Assembly: GCA_020746875.1 (NCBI GenBank)
Contig: JAGTJL010000017.1
Coordinates: 1 to 64,000 of the forward strand
Direction of reading: 5' to 3'
From: Rhexocercosporidium sp. MPI-PUGE-AT-0058
Lineage: Eukaryota > Ascomycota > Leotiomycetes > Helotiales
Length of the DNA stretch: 64,000 bases
Below, piece by piece: positions 10,668 to 21,064 of this stretch (positions are counted from its first letter, which is position 1; every line of letters begins with the position of its first letter). A model generated the notes under the pieces. The model saw only the letters and a program-made list of their open reading frames with translations, was not told the DNA's origin and ran no database searches. Made by a program: the position numbers and the translations under genes.

Positions 10668-11477
10668 ATGCTACACTTTCTTTCCACCATTCTTATCCTC
10701 ACCACCACAAATGAGATGAGCATACAAGTACCAAACATCACCCCAGCAATGCAAGGGGGTGTTCATTACGCCAAGGGACAGTTTCTTGACAGTGGTGCGT
10801 CCGGGATCTTGGAGATCTTGCCCTGCGGCAATGTAGTGAAGTCCCCATGGCCTGGTCAATTCGAAAAGGACAGTCGCAGAGACCTTACAAATGAGAACAA
10901 GATATACAGCAAGCTTGGCAAGCACCCTCGTTTAATCGAAATCGTTAGTTGGAATCCTCGAGACTGTGTCCTTACTATGGAATATGCGCGAAATGGCAAC
11001 TTGCAAGCTTTTCTCGATTGCAATAGCATGGTCTCTAAAGCACAACGACTTCAATGGGTCCAGGAGGCGGCTGAGGGCGTCCAGCTTTTACATGATGCAG
11101 ACATCCTTCACTGCGATATAAATCCAAAGAACTTCCTGCTTGACGCACAGCTAAGGCTAAAGATTGCAGACTTTGGGGGTTCATCTCTCGCAGGCTCTAA
11201 ACCGTCGGCTTGCAGCGGACCGCGATTTTCATTACCAGACAAATGCTGGCGGGATCCACCAACGGTTCAAGACGATCTATTCGCTCTAGGCACCACAGTC
11301 TACTTTATTATGACATGCCAGATCCCTTTCCCTGGACTCTCTGGGGATGAAGTCAAAGAAAATTATCAGAATCACAAGTTTCCTGACGTCTCAAGGATAG
11401 TCTGTGGGGAGTTTATCAAACGGTGCTGGAGATCCCAGATCGCCTCTGCTCGAGAAATTTGCGACTTTATGCAATAG
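10668..11477 (+). CDS. Small protein kinase-like protein (HCD catalytic loop)
   Basis: A 269-aa protein with most of a eukaryotic protein-kinase fold and nothing else. The glycine loop is degenerate (DSGASG, 41-46). The beta-3 lysine is Lys58 (NVVK), the probable helix-C Glu is Glu76, the catalytic loop is HCDINPKN (148-155, Asp150/Asn155), the metal-binding DFG is 168-170, and the helix-F Asp is in DDLFALG (202-208). The usual APE triplet is absent; the segment reads CWRDPP. Catalytic residues are present, so it could be active. Small HCD-type kinases of this shape occur as divergent families in ascomycetes with no assigned substrate. Met17 (10,716) is an alternative start and fits better, because the first 16 residues are hydrophobic and non-conserved in look. 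It sits as a GC-normal island beside RIP-mutated DNA. Specificity cannot be inferred. Confidence 0.75.
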   Translation: MLHFLSTILILTTTNEMSIQVPNITPAMQGGVHYAKGQFLDSGASGILEILPCGNVVKSPWPGQFEKDSRRDLTNENKIYSKLGKHPRLIEIVSWNPRDCVLTMEYARNGNLQAFLDCNSMVSKAQRLQWVQEAAEGVQLLHDADILHCDINPKNFLLDAQLRLKIADFGGSSLAGSKPSACSGPRFSLPDKCWRDPPTVQDDLFALGTTVYFIMTCQIPFPGLSGDEVKENYQNHKFPDVSRIVCGEFIKRCWRSQIASAREICDFMQ

Positions 11478-12129
11478 CATGATCTCCTGCCACGAATCAC
11501 CACGAACCGCCTCGAACCACCGTGAAACCCATACGGAGTCCTACTTTCACACCCGATTCTCTGGCGTATAGCAGGCATCTCTGGATACAAGGTTCAGCGC
11601 GAGTAACCCTCATCTGCATGATTGGGGCACTGGTCGCGGCTGGTGCTTGAACCCTGAGGTATTTCCTTTGGATCAGGACACTGCGTACCCGAAGCTTGTG
11701 CGGCAGTACATAGTCTGGGAGTCTTTGATACAATATTGCACGATCCAGGACAGCCACGAAACTTTCTGGTATTGACGAGAAGCTCGCACATGCTTGATAC
11801 TGAGGAGAGACCAATAAATGAGCATCACCTTTACCGGAGGGGATGGGTTGTGCGTACCGTATATGAGAGTTCGGGCTACCAAGAGAAGTCCTGCCAAATA
11901 GGAGAGTTCTGGCTGAGTATTTACGGAATACAAAAGTGGTGATACTTGATTGCTCTAATATCTAAAAACAGTCTTATCAGTCTTGTATTATCATTTGATC
12001 GATCGATATAAAGACCATCGATCTTCCAACCATGTGATTACTTTATGCACGGTGACGTGTCACAATTTGAAAACACGCTCATTTGCCCGGCTGTGCTAGA
12101 GACGAACTACTACGCCTTCAGTACAACCG
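11478..12129. other. Intergenic, no gene recognised
   Basis: GC-normal DNA after the kinase-like gene. Several 60-100 codon frames overlap on both strands (11,372-11,942) without recognisable motifs. Around 12,000 there is a short GATCGATCGAT palindrome. Confidence 0.45.
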
Positions 12130-12440
12130 CGCCACTAGTGCTCTCTAAGGCACAGGCTATAGTTGTGGTTCTGGCTTTGCTTTAGCCTCTTTTGCCACTT
12201 CTACGCCTGCGGAGACAACTGCGCTGGTCAATTTTCCACCTCTATCGTACCCCTCACCACTTCCAATTCCACTCCTGGCTCTGTATTCTTACGCTTCCGC
12301 CCACGCTTTCCCTTGCTTTTAACAGCGTCTTTCACAATACCCTTTACTCGTGCCTCCTTAATATCTGTTGCAGGTTTATGCTGGTTTAAGTCACGGGTTA
12401 GTCATATGGACAGAGTCGGATGCAAACTCCGCCACGCTAG
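12130..12440 (-). pseudogene. Possible C-terminal scrap of a DDE-type DNA transposase
   Basis: On the minus strand, near 12,270-12,340, the translation contains a KGKRGRKRKN basic motif in a Lys/Arg- then Glu-rich context. Such GKRGRKRK tails close many fungal pogo/Fot1-like transposases. The frame is broken by stops and a shift, and no catalytic residues are present. It lies directly left of the RIP border at about 12,470. The assignment rests on one short motif. Confidence 0.35.
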
Positions 12441-12599
12441 TCAGACTACTAGTTATTAGGGAGCGTATCTGCAGATCGCATAACTATTATAATTAATATA
12501 ACAAGTCAATTAACAACTTCGCACTTTAATATTTCTTAGTTTAGTCGTGAATATCTTAGTAATAAATTATAAGCCCCGATAAATTAAATATACTTTTAA

Positions 12600-15400
12600 T
12601 TCTATTAGATTTACCGCTTTCCTAAAAGAACGAGCTCTTACTTATAAGTTAAGCTGCGTCTCCTACGATAAAAGACTAGTAAAAGGAAAGTAATAACGCT
12701 ATCCTAGCGCGTCTTTTTAATTAAAATACTTCGGAAGATTTAGAAGAAGTATCGTACTTACTTTTACTTATATCTCTATTACTATAAATAGCTTTATCGA
12801 AGCATTTTAACTCTTTTAAAAATCCCGCATCGCTAATACTTAAAGAGTCCGATATCGACGATTCCGATAATAATACTAATAACTTCTACGACTTATCTTG
12901 TATAAGTAGTAAAATAAATTTACTTAATAAAAGTAATACGTTATCTATTATTATTTTAATTCCCGGAGCTTTTAAGGATTTTAAAAACTAATCCGGTCTT
13001 ATAAATACGCTTATAAAAGACCGACTTACGCTTAAAGACCCCGAACCGGATCCGAATCTACGTAGTATTACATTAGAAGTCAAGCCGACGTTTAAGCTTA
13101 AAATTGAGTTTCCGAGACGTAAAATAGCCTTTATTTTATTAAACTTTTCCGACGCTTATAAGCTAAAAAGTATTAAGAATTACCCCGAGTAGCGTAATAA
13201 AATCCTTAATATCGGAATATTTAATAATATCTTTAAGTATTTAGATATTAAATCTTATTTATATACGCTAAAAGAAGTTAACGAATAAAATAAGATATCG
13301 ACAAAAATACTTTAAAGAAATAAACTAATTAGCAAGTAAGAAAAGCTTAAATAAGATTCGCTATTACTTTAAAATATAAGCTTAATTTATTAATATATAT
13401 TACCGGAAAGAAAACTGCTTTAAAGATATAAGAAGTTTTATAATATTAATATAAAAGTAATAGAAACGTTTTAATATATAACGCTATTTAAGATTATATT
13501 AAGCTTTATTACGATGATTTCTTATTATTAAAAAAGTTTATTATTACTTTTAAATTATTGATTATTAAATTAAATATACTGAAGATAGCTCTTCTTATAA
13601 AATAATCTTTAATTATATTTATTATTATAGTTTCCGAAAAGTAACTTATCTAAGCTAAACGACAGCGCTTAAATTTGCGTATAATATTAGTTATTACAGT
13701 ATCTAGCAATTTTATAATAAGCTTAAGTATTATTATTAGCGTTAACCCGAATATTATTTTAAAAAGTCTTATTAAAGATATTATAAATAAAATACAAACT
13801 AACGAATCAGGTAAGATAGCCGAATAAGCTTTTTACGGAAATAAGAATATCCCGAATCCGAATAAGAGCTAAAATAAAAGCAAAAATAAAAACGGTTTTA
13901 AAATTAAATTAACTTATAAGTATTATAATTAATTAAACTTGCGCTATGCACTTGATAATTATTATATAATAAATAAGGCTAAGAAAGCTAAGTTTAAGAA
14001 GAAGTATAAAAAACAATTATTCCGTATAAGCATTATATTAAAGATAAGAAGAATAATAATAAAAAGAATAGAAATAATAAGAAGAAGAAGAATTCCGGTA
14101 ATAATTCCGATAACGATATTTTTAAATTAATATTTCTTTCGTTTATTCCCTTTATTTTAGCGCTTAAGTTTGCTGCTTTTTTTTTTAGAAGAATAAGTCT
14201 TAATAGCTATTTAATATTAAAGTTATATATTTAATAACTTATTAAAGTTCTCCGAACATACGCTACGCTCTGACTTATTATTTATATTAATAATTAACAG
14301 TTTTTTTTTAGACTTAACGGTATTAATATATATATATATTTAAAATAATTAAATCCGACGGTTCTATGCGTATAATTTATTATTATAATATATTATACAT
14401 GTTTTTCTCTTTTATATGCTTATATTCTGATTATAAATTAATTAAATTAAATAATTATCTTCAGTCAAATAAGCTCTTTATAATATCAGATAAAAAGATC
14501 TGTTGCGTTAATTCAGAGCTCTTTTTAATAGAAAAGAAGTAATTTATTAGTTCTAGATATATTAATACACCGGGACTAATTCTTCCTGCTGTAATTAAAG
14601 TAATTATAATCGATATCGAGCTGTAATACCGCAAAATAAATCATATTAGCTTTAATATAATCAGAAATACTTAAGGTCTTATTAATAATATAAAATTTAA
14701 CGAAACTAAAATTAATAAAAGCTGTCTTTACGTATTTTATAAGAAGAGCAGACTTATCCGTAAAGTTAATAAACGCTTAATAAGTATAAAGCTAATATAT
14801 ACGCTGCATAAGATTAACGTCGATATAATTTATTTTATTTTAATAAGAATTAATAGCTATCGCTATACTTTAATTTTCACTTATATAATTACTTTCGTAA
14901 AGTAAACTTATACGCACGCTAAGAAGTCAAATATATATCTTACGAATCAGAAGATAATTAAAATAATTAAGATATAATATAATAGAAATATTAAAATATT
15001 CCGTCTTAATAATAAAAGAGAATATAGCCGTATATAAATAAAAGAGTTAGCTGATATTATATATATACTTATCCATTCTATTTGTATAGAATCGGACCCG
15101 CAGTATAAAAGAGCCGAAGCTTTTACGGTATTAATAAAATTAATCTTACTTATATTTTTAATTACGCCGGCGTTTTGCTTTTTCTTATAAGTAATCTTTT
15201 TTATATATACGCTTTTCTTTTAGACTTCTTCGAAAGCTAAAGATTAATTTTGTAAATATATTTTCTTTAAACCTTTATAAAACTTTACTTGCCGTAAACT
15301 TTATTTAATAAGTTAATCTTTTTATTTTATAAGAAAGTAATATAAAAAGTAAAAGGTCGGTTTTTTATTAAGTAATTATATCTAATAACGCTAAACCTGC
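12600..15400 (+). mobile_element. Copia-like retrotransposon remnant (gag and integrase)
   Basis: RIP-degraded plus-strand coding remnant. A gag-like stretch (about 13,120-13,990) ends at 13,915-13,965 in a zinc-knuckle-like pattern, CX2CX6HX4C, if the Tyr codons are restored to Cys/His. At about 14,820-15,160 the translation follows a Copia integrase core: SYRYTLIFTYIITFVKQTYTH, then RNIKIFRLNNKRE, where family members have a DNGRE motif. No reverse transcriptase follows, so the element is truncated or too decayed beyond about 15,250. I found no LTR pair, so the outer limits are approximate. Confidence 0.6.
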
Positions 15401-15689
15401 GAGTAATACTCGCTTCGGCGATCCTACTTATAATATTATTTATAAAATTATAAAATATATAAATCTCTTTTATATAATTAAAAGCGAAGGTGCTTTTAAT
15501 AACGAATTGCTTTAGAATACTCGTAATAATAATAATAAAAGATCTTCTTATACTTATAATTAACTTGTTTATATTTATAAAAAGAAAAATAAAATTATAG
15601 CTTAAATTAAAAGTAATTTAAATATATCCGATTATATAATAGATAATAAAATCTTTTTTATTTATAATATTAATATTAATCTTACGGCT

Positions 15690-17250
15690 TTAAGTATATT
15701 TACCGAAGAATAAATCGCTTAGAAGTAGCGCGAGCTCGAAGAGCATATGCGTTTATTAATTAAGTTTAAAATTAAAGACACTCGTACGAAAACGCGGCTC
15801 GCTTATTATAAGAATAATCTTGCTAGACTTCGCCGCCTCCGGGTAATCTCCGTCGCTTATAAGGATATAATAAATAAACGATAAGCGGTTAAAGAAAGCT
15901 TTTAACGAACCCGTAATATAATATTAAATTTTATTATTATTATTCTAATAAAAGACTTTAAATTACTTTTAATAAAGCGCAATCCTAATTTAAAATTAAA
16001 AGCCAACTTACTTAGCTTACAGCGCTCGCTTAACAGAGATATTATTAGGCCTAAGACTTTACCGGCCCCGGAATACCTCCGGGAAATAATCGTATTACTT
16101 ACGGCAAATCACGTAGCTTATAAACTTAAAATAATATTATTAATATATTTAAATCCAGACGCTTATATTTTACTAAAGTATATAATTGCTTAAGCGAAAG
16201 ATAAGGGCGACCGTAAGAAATACCTCGCGATTATAATTTTTAAAAAATATAAATAAAAAGAATTTCAAAAGCTTACGAAATTAAAAAAATACTTAAGAAA
16301 AGATCTTTAAAGCTCGCTTATAGAATTATAATACGCATGCGAATCGAGTACGCGTTATAATTTCAAATATAAAAAACGATTTATTAACTTATTAAAGTAA
16401 TATAAAGCAAACCGTAACTAGACTTAAAGGTATCCCGTTAATATAAAACGTATTTATCGACTTCTTAAAAAAGCTTTATACTTCTAAAGAAACTCGAAGC
16501 GCTAAAATAACTAAAAATATTAAGCGGTTCTATTAATAACCGGGCGAGTTTATTTAGGCGATATATCAATAGTTTATTATACTTATTAAAAACAGTAATA
16601 CTCGGATATTCAATAATAATATTATTATTAACCTTCGTAAAGCAATCACGCATATACCGATAGCGTAATAAATTAACTCTTACGCTTTCATAAACCTTCC
16701 TAATACTTATTAATAATAAAAGAAACTAGCTAACGATATCAAATCTTTTATTAAAAGAACTCAAAAAGTATCTTCTAATATACCGAAAGCTAAATATAAT
16801 AATAGCAAAGGCGGATAAAATAATAATAATCTTAAGAATAGCGAATTTCGCCAAAAAAAAACTATAAAAAATATTCTAAAAATAATAATAAAAAGCGCGC
16901 ACTTAACGGCGCCTCTTCAGCTTTTAGTCCCCGATCTTTTAATAAAAATAAAAATAATAAAAAGAAGAATTATATTAAGAATATTATATTTTGCCGCTTT
17001 TATAAATAAGAAAATTATTAATCTAAAGACCGTAATTATCTTAAGTTCGTATAATAAACGTAAAAGAATCTTTAAAAGCTAAAAGTAAAAGAACGTTTTA
17101 AAGTAATAAAGAAAATCTTTTAAATAAAAAAGAAAATATATATTATTATACGCGTTAAAAAATAAAAGCCGTTTAATAATAAAAAAGATACGGGAAAAAG
17201 TAATATTAAGTCTTAAGCGTCGAAAACTTAAAGAATATTCTTAAACGCTT
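15690..17250 (+). pseudogene. Second gag-like remnant of an LTR retrotransposon
   Basis: A plus-strand frame with RIP-type stops. A charged coiled-coil-like N-terminal part (15,700-15,900) is followed by a gag-like body (16,030-16,720; around 16,490-16,660 it reads as NTRIFNNN and NLRKAITHIP) and an Asn/Lys-rich linker. At about 16,990-17,045 a cysteine cluster looks like a degenerate zinc knuckle (FCRF.K...). No protease or polymerase follows before the antisense Gypsy fragment at about 17,480. The 63-codon ORF on the opposite strand (16,465-16,653) is a shadow of this frame. Family unassigned. Confidence 0.45.
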
Positions 17251-17479
17251 ATATATTTTTATAAGATTAAAACAACCCGAGATAAATACGAATACGTTAT
17301 TTAATAATTTAATAAATAATAATTCAAATTATAATTTCCTTAATAAATATAAAAGTAAACTATAAGAGTTTCTTCTTTTATTTAAATATAATTAAGAATT
17401 TATAATTTTTAATAAATATTAGTTCCGAGTAACTAACGCTTATAACTTATATATAATTATATAAGACGACCGTAGAATC

Positions 17480-17710
17480 TCGAGAACCTTTCGAGAAAGA
17501 TTTTATAATTATAAAAACTTAAAATATAATAAAAATTCGCGAAGCTTAAAAAAACTTAAATATTTTTATAAGATTTCGGCTTTAATTATTCTTAAATAAA
17601 ACAAATCCGCTTTAAATCCGCTTAAACGCCGTTTAATTTAATTTTAAATCTTAAGAACTCGACTTGATTTATTTTAAATTTATATTTATTAAATTTAACG
17701 AAAAGCCTAA
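17480..17710 (-). pseudogene. Gypsy polymerase remnant, RT C-terminal side (left of Fot1 insertion)
   Basis: Read on the minus strand, this continues the reverse transcriptase frame of 20,223-20,875 after removal of the Fot1 element and one TA. It gives a run like RLFVKFNKYKFKINQVEFL, then a SYKNI*VFLSFANFYY block, which corresponds to the FLGF...FLGFANFYRRF blocks following the YLDD site in Ty3/Gypsy enzymes. Homology fades beyond about 17,480. Stops are RIP-type. Confidence 0.75.
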
Positions 17711-17712
17711 TA

Positions 17713-17792
17713 GCCGGTTCACCTCCTGTATGCTCGGGGACTCGCTTACAGTCGGGGAAAGCGAGTGTCCCGCGAAAGCGAGTGTCCCGCGC
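17713..17792. repeat. Fot1 left terminal inverted repeat (80 bp)
   Basis: Matches the reverse complement of 20,141-20,220 with two G/A differences. Internally it contains a direct duplication of GCGAGTGTCCCGCG separated by AAA. Confidence 0.93.
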
Positions 17793-17949
17793 CAGATCGC
17801 GTTACTAAGGATTTTACGCGTAAACTATATCTCCTTATAGATAAATTTTCAATTAGGACTCTTACATAATATTACTTTTAGTGAAACTATAGCTCTTGCT
17901 TAGTTTAAAGTAAGGAACCCTTAATAGGGGAATTACGTCTTTCTTTTAC

Positions 17950-19200
17950 CTGCTAAAGAGTAGCCAATTACGAATTACTACCTTAAATATGCTATTAAAT
18001 CAGACTACGATAGAGCTTTTGTAAAGGCCCGCGAATAGAAAATTGCCTATCCTACCGAGCAATTAATTATTGCGGCACGAATATACTCCGTTAAGGAGGA
18101 CTTTCTGAAGAAGTCTATTAATAGGCTAAAGAATTAAGTGCGGAATTCGTAAGGGACGTTTAATACGTATGATAGAATAAATAAAGTATTAAATAATACG
18201 CAAGATCAAGTAATTATATAATATTACTTAAGTCAGTAGGAAATCGGCTTGGGTGCGACACATAATATGGTTTATGCTACAATTTGCCACTTAAAGCAGG
18301 TATATTATTATATCTTATACGTATCTTTACTAATAATTGCAGACTCAATTTCCGAATTAAAAGCCTCTTATACGACGATAGTTTTAGAATTAATTAAAGA
18401 ACCACGCTAAGCTTTATATAATTAAAACGAAGCCTATTGCACACGCACGACTTAATATATATACGAAAGATGAAGTTCGGGAGTAGTTTAAAAAGCTAGA
18501 ATTCGCTATAAATAAGTATAAGATTAAATAACACGGAATATCTTGAATATAAACGAATTAAGAGCACGAGTTAGTTATCTTATTGGGGAATTTGTTATTG
18601 TTTTAATATAAGCTAAAGAATTGCATACAGCTTCTCCTGAGAATCGCAAATTTATCACGATTTTAGAAATAATATATGTAAATAGACGAGAGCCACTTCT
18701 TTATTTATTATTGCTTTTAAAGTTAATATTATAGAGAATTAAGTTATAAAAGAGCTAAAAGGAGAGGAGATAATTACTTATACGCTTATAGGTTATATTA
18801 ATAATAAGAAGATAATAGAATACTCAGATCACTTGATTAAATACACTAGAGCTGGGCTAAATAAGCTTTAGAAGATCTTACTTCTAGATAGCCACGAATC
18901 TCATTACTTTAAGTTATTTTAGTTGAAGTGCGCCGAAAATTATATATATCTTTTTTATTATCCTTTTTATTTAACGCACGCTTTATAACCTCTCGACGTT
19001 AGTGTATTTCGGCCCTGGAAAATTATTATAACTTAGTAATTCAAGCCGTATTACGGAGCCTTGATTTTGAATATATTATTACCTCTTTTTTCCGCGATTT
19101 CATTAAAATCCGTACTTAAACCTTTAAAAATATACGATTATGAACGTATTCAAAACCTCCGGAATATAGCCTGTTTTTATAAACGCAGGAATCGCTAAGA
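17950..19200 (+). pseudogene. Fot1/pogo transposase (DDE_1 with CENP-B-like HTH), broken
   Basis: The plus-strand frame carries a helix-turn-helix-like N-terminal part (about 18,050-18,300, with QDQ.II and LGATHNMVYATICHLKQ). It then carries the DDE_1 core: LDSHESH at about 18,883-18,905, followed by TH.L*PLDVSVF at about 18,980-19,010, the DSHGSH...LQPLDVGVF signature of pogo/Fot1 enzymes. The second and third carboxylates of the DDE triad are visible and the first is not placed with certainty. Numerous TAA/TAG stops at Gln/Trp positions show RIP inactivation. Sequence to about 20,080 continues as a Lys/Glu-rich C-terminal extension. Confidence 0.83.
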
Positions 19201-20140
19201 TAAAAGAGTATAAGAAGAATTATAAGAAGAGAAAAGTAGACGAAATTAATAAAGCTTAAAGTGGAGATAAGTAGGATTTACTATTTTTGCCTCTTTCTGT
19301 ACGAGATATTATATAAGAAGCTATTGCAAAGCTTATTGCTTTAAGAGAGAAAGATCTTACTTAATTCTTTAATAATACTCTTGCTATATTTAAAGATATC
19401 GTTAAAAAAGGAATTATATAATTATATAAAGCACATTTGATTACTTTAAAATATTCCGCGTTATAAAAGAAGATTAAAGCTAATAGTAAACGAAAGAGAA
19501 CTTCGCGGAAGAGTATATAAAAAGGAGGAGGAGCTTTTATAACAAATGATTTTCGGGAGAAGATTAAAATAAAAGATGAGAAAGAGTTAAGCGAAGCTTT
19601 ACGGAAAGCAGAGAAAAAGCTCAGTATAGCGATTAATAAAGCAAAGAATGCTCTTTATATAAGAGGTATATAAGCACGTAAAGACAAGAAGTCACGACGA
19701 GAGCGTCTTAAAGCTTATACTCGGCGGAAAGAGCTTTCTTTACCTGAAGATCTTATTCTAATTAAGGACCCCGAAAAGCAACTTATAATCCTTAAATAAT
19801 CTTTATATAACGAAGAGGCTTTTTCATAGCTTTTAATATAAGTTTATAAAACTAAAGCATAAGCAAAAATAATAAAATTAGGCTAAGAAGTAGAGTTTAA
19901 ATTTAGAGATACTCATTCCGAAGTAATTAAAGATTACGTCGATTCTGAGCCTGACCCCGACGATTGGAATGCTCTCAAAGAGTCGTCAGATACTAAGTCT
20001 AATAATAAGTCAATTAATTCAATTACTTATTAGGCCGATTTCGTATTCTTTTAGTTTTCTTTACGAAATTAATTATTAAGTCTATTTAATTTAAGTAATA
20101 ACTGCTAGTAAATTTAATAACCTTAATAAATTCTAATGTA

Positions 20141-20220
20141 GCGCGGGACACTCGCTTTCGCGGGACACTCGCTTTCCCTGACTGTAAGCGAGTCCCCGAG
20201 CATATAGGAGGTGAACCGGC
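20141..20220. repeat. Fot1 right terminal inverted repeat (80 bp)
   Basis: Inverted partner of 17,713-17,792, abutting the right-hand TA target duplication. Confidence 0.93.
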
Positions 20221-20222
20221 TA

Positions 20223-20875
20223 TTATACTTGCGCAATTATTTTATAATAATTCTAATATACTTATAGTATTCTTTTTTATTCTTAAAATAAATTAAGATA
20301 TTATCGAGATATATAATAACGAAATAATCGATTAATTCTGTTAACGCTTTATTAATATACGCTTAAAACGTAATTAAAGCGTTAAATAATCCGAAAGGTA
20401 TTATTAAATATTTAAAATATTTATATTTTATACGGAAAGTTATTTTTATTCGTATTTTCTTTTAATTTTAATATAATAATATATATCTTTTAAATTTAAA
20501 GCCGTGAATATTACGACTTCACCGAAACGGTTTAGCGTCTTATCGATTAAAAGAAGAGAGTAGCGATTTTTAATCGTTATTTTATTTAATTTACGATAAT
20601 TTATATATAAACGCAAACTTTTATTTTTCTTTAATATAAATAATATCGGCGTATTTATAAGATTTTTTAATAACCGAATTTATTCTTTTTATAATAAAGT
20701 AATAAAGTATTCTTAAAGCGCAGCGAATTATAATTCGGAAAAGTTATAAAAGAGTTTATACGGAAGTAATACGTCGGTATTAATAATATATTCGAATTTA
20801 ATTTTTTTTTTAAAAAAAGCAATTATCGGATTATTATCGTATATATTTGCTATATTTACAAGTTAATTTAAAAGA
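20223..20875 (-). pseudogene. Gypsy reverse transcriptase remnant (right of Fot1 insertion)
   Basis: Minus-strand frame typical of Ty3/Gypsy reverse transcriptase: LLPYKLFYNFSEL*FAALR, then NKSLRLYINYRKLNKITIKNR, then the catalytic block VIIYLDNILIYFK near 20,260-20,320. The YLDD site now reads YLDN, a RIP-type Asp-to-Asn change. It is broken on its left by the Fot1 element and on its right by the Copia element at 20,876. Gag and protease are not recognisable beyond the Copia element, so this is probably a truncated copy. Confidence 0.82.
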
Positions 20876-21064
20876 TGTCGTACAGAAGTGGAGCAGGCTT
20901 TTAGTAATTCAAGAGCTCTACGATTAACGTAAAGAGCAAAAATTTAAAAGATTTATTAAAATAAGCGTTATCCTTTATAAGAGAAGATTATAACCCGAGT
21001 ATATATACACGTAAGTGCTTACGAGAATATATTTATAACTAATAAACTGCGCTAAAGCGGGATA
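20876..21064 (-). repeat. Copia 1 LTR, left copy (3' LTR in coding sense)
   Basis: Starts TGTCGTACAGAAGTGGAGC and ends GCGGGATA. It aligns over its full length with 29,301-29,489. Most differences are C/T or G/A transitions. Confidence 0.92.

Larger units (their letters stand above)
17713..20220 (+). mobile_element. Fot1/pogo-type (Tc1-mariner) DNA transposon, RIP-inactivated
   Basis: A 2,508 bp element with 80 bp terminal inverted repeats and a TA duplication on each side (17,711-17,712 and 20,221-20,222). The ends start GCCGGTTCACCTCC, like fungal Fot1/pogo elements. It is inserted in the reverse transcriptase frame of an antisense Gypsy remnant, and removing the element with one TA restores that frame exactly. 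The interior is RIP-mutated, while the inverted repeats differ by only two transitions. Confidence 0.9.

Noticed and set aside
17713..17792. GC-rich repeated GCGAGTGTCCCGCG units resembling CRISPR repeats
   Set aside because: There are only two units at each end of a TA-flanked element, with the mirror image at 20,141-20,220. They are part of transposon inverted repeats in a eukaryotic genome.
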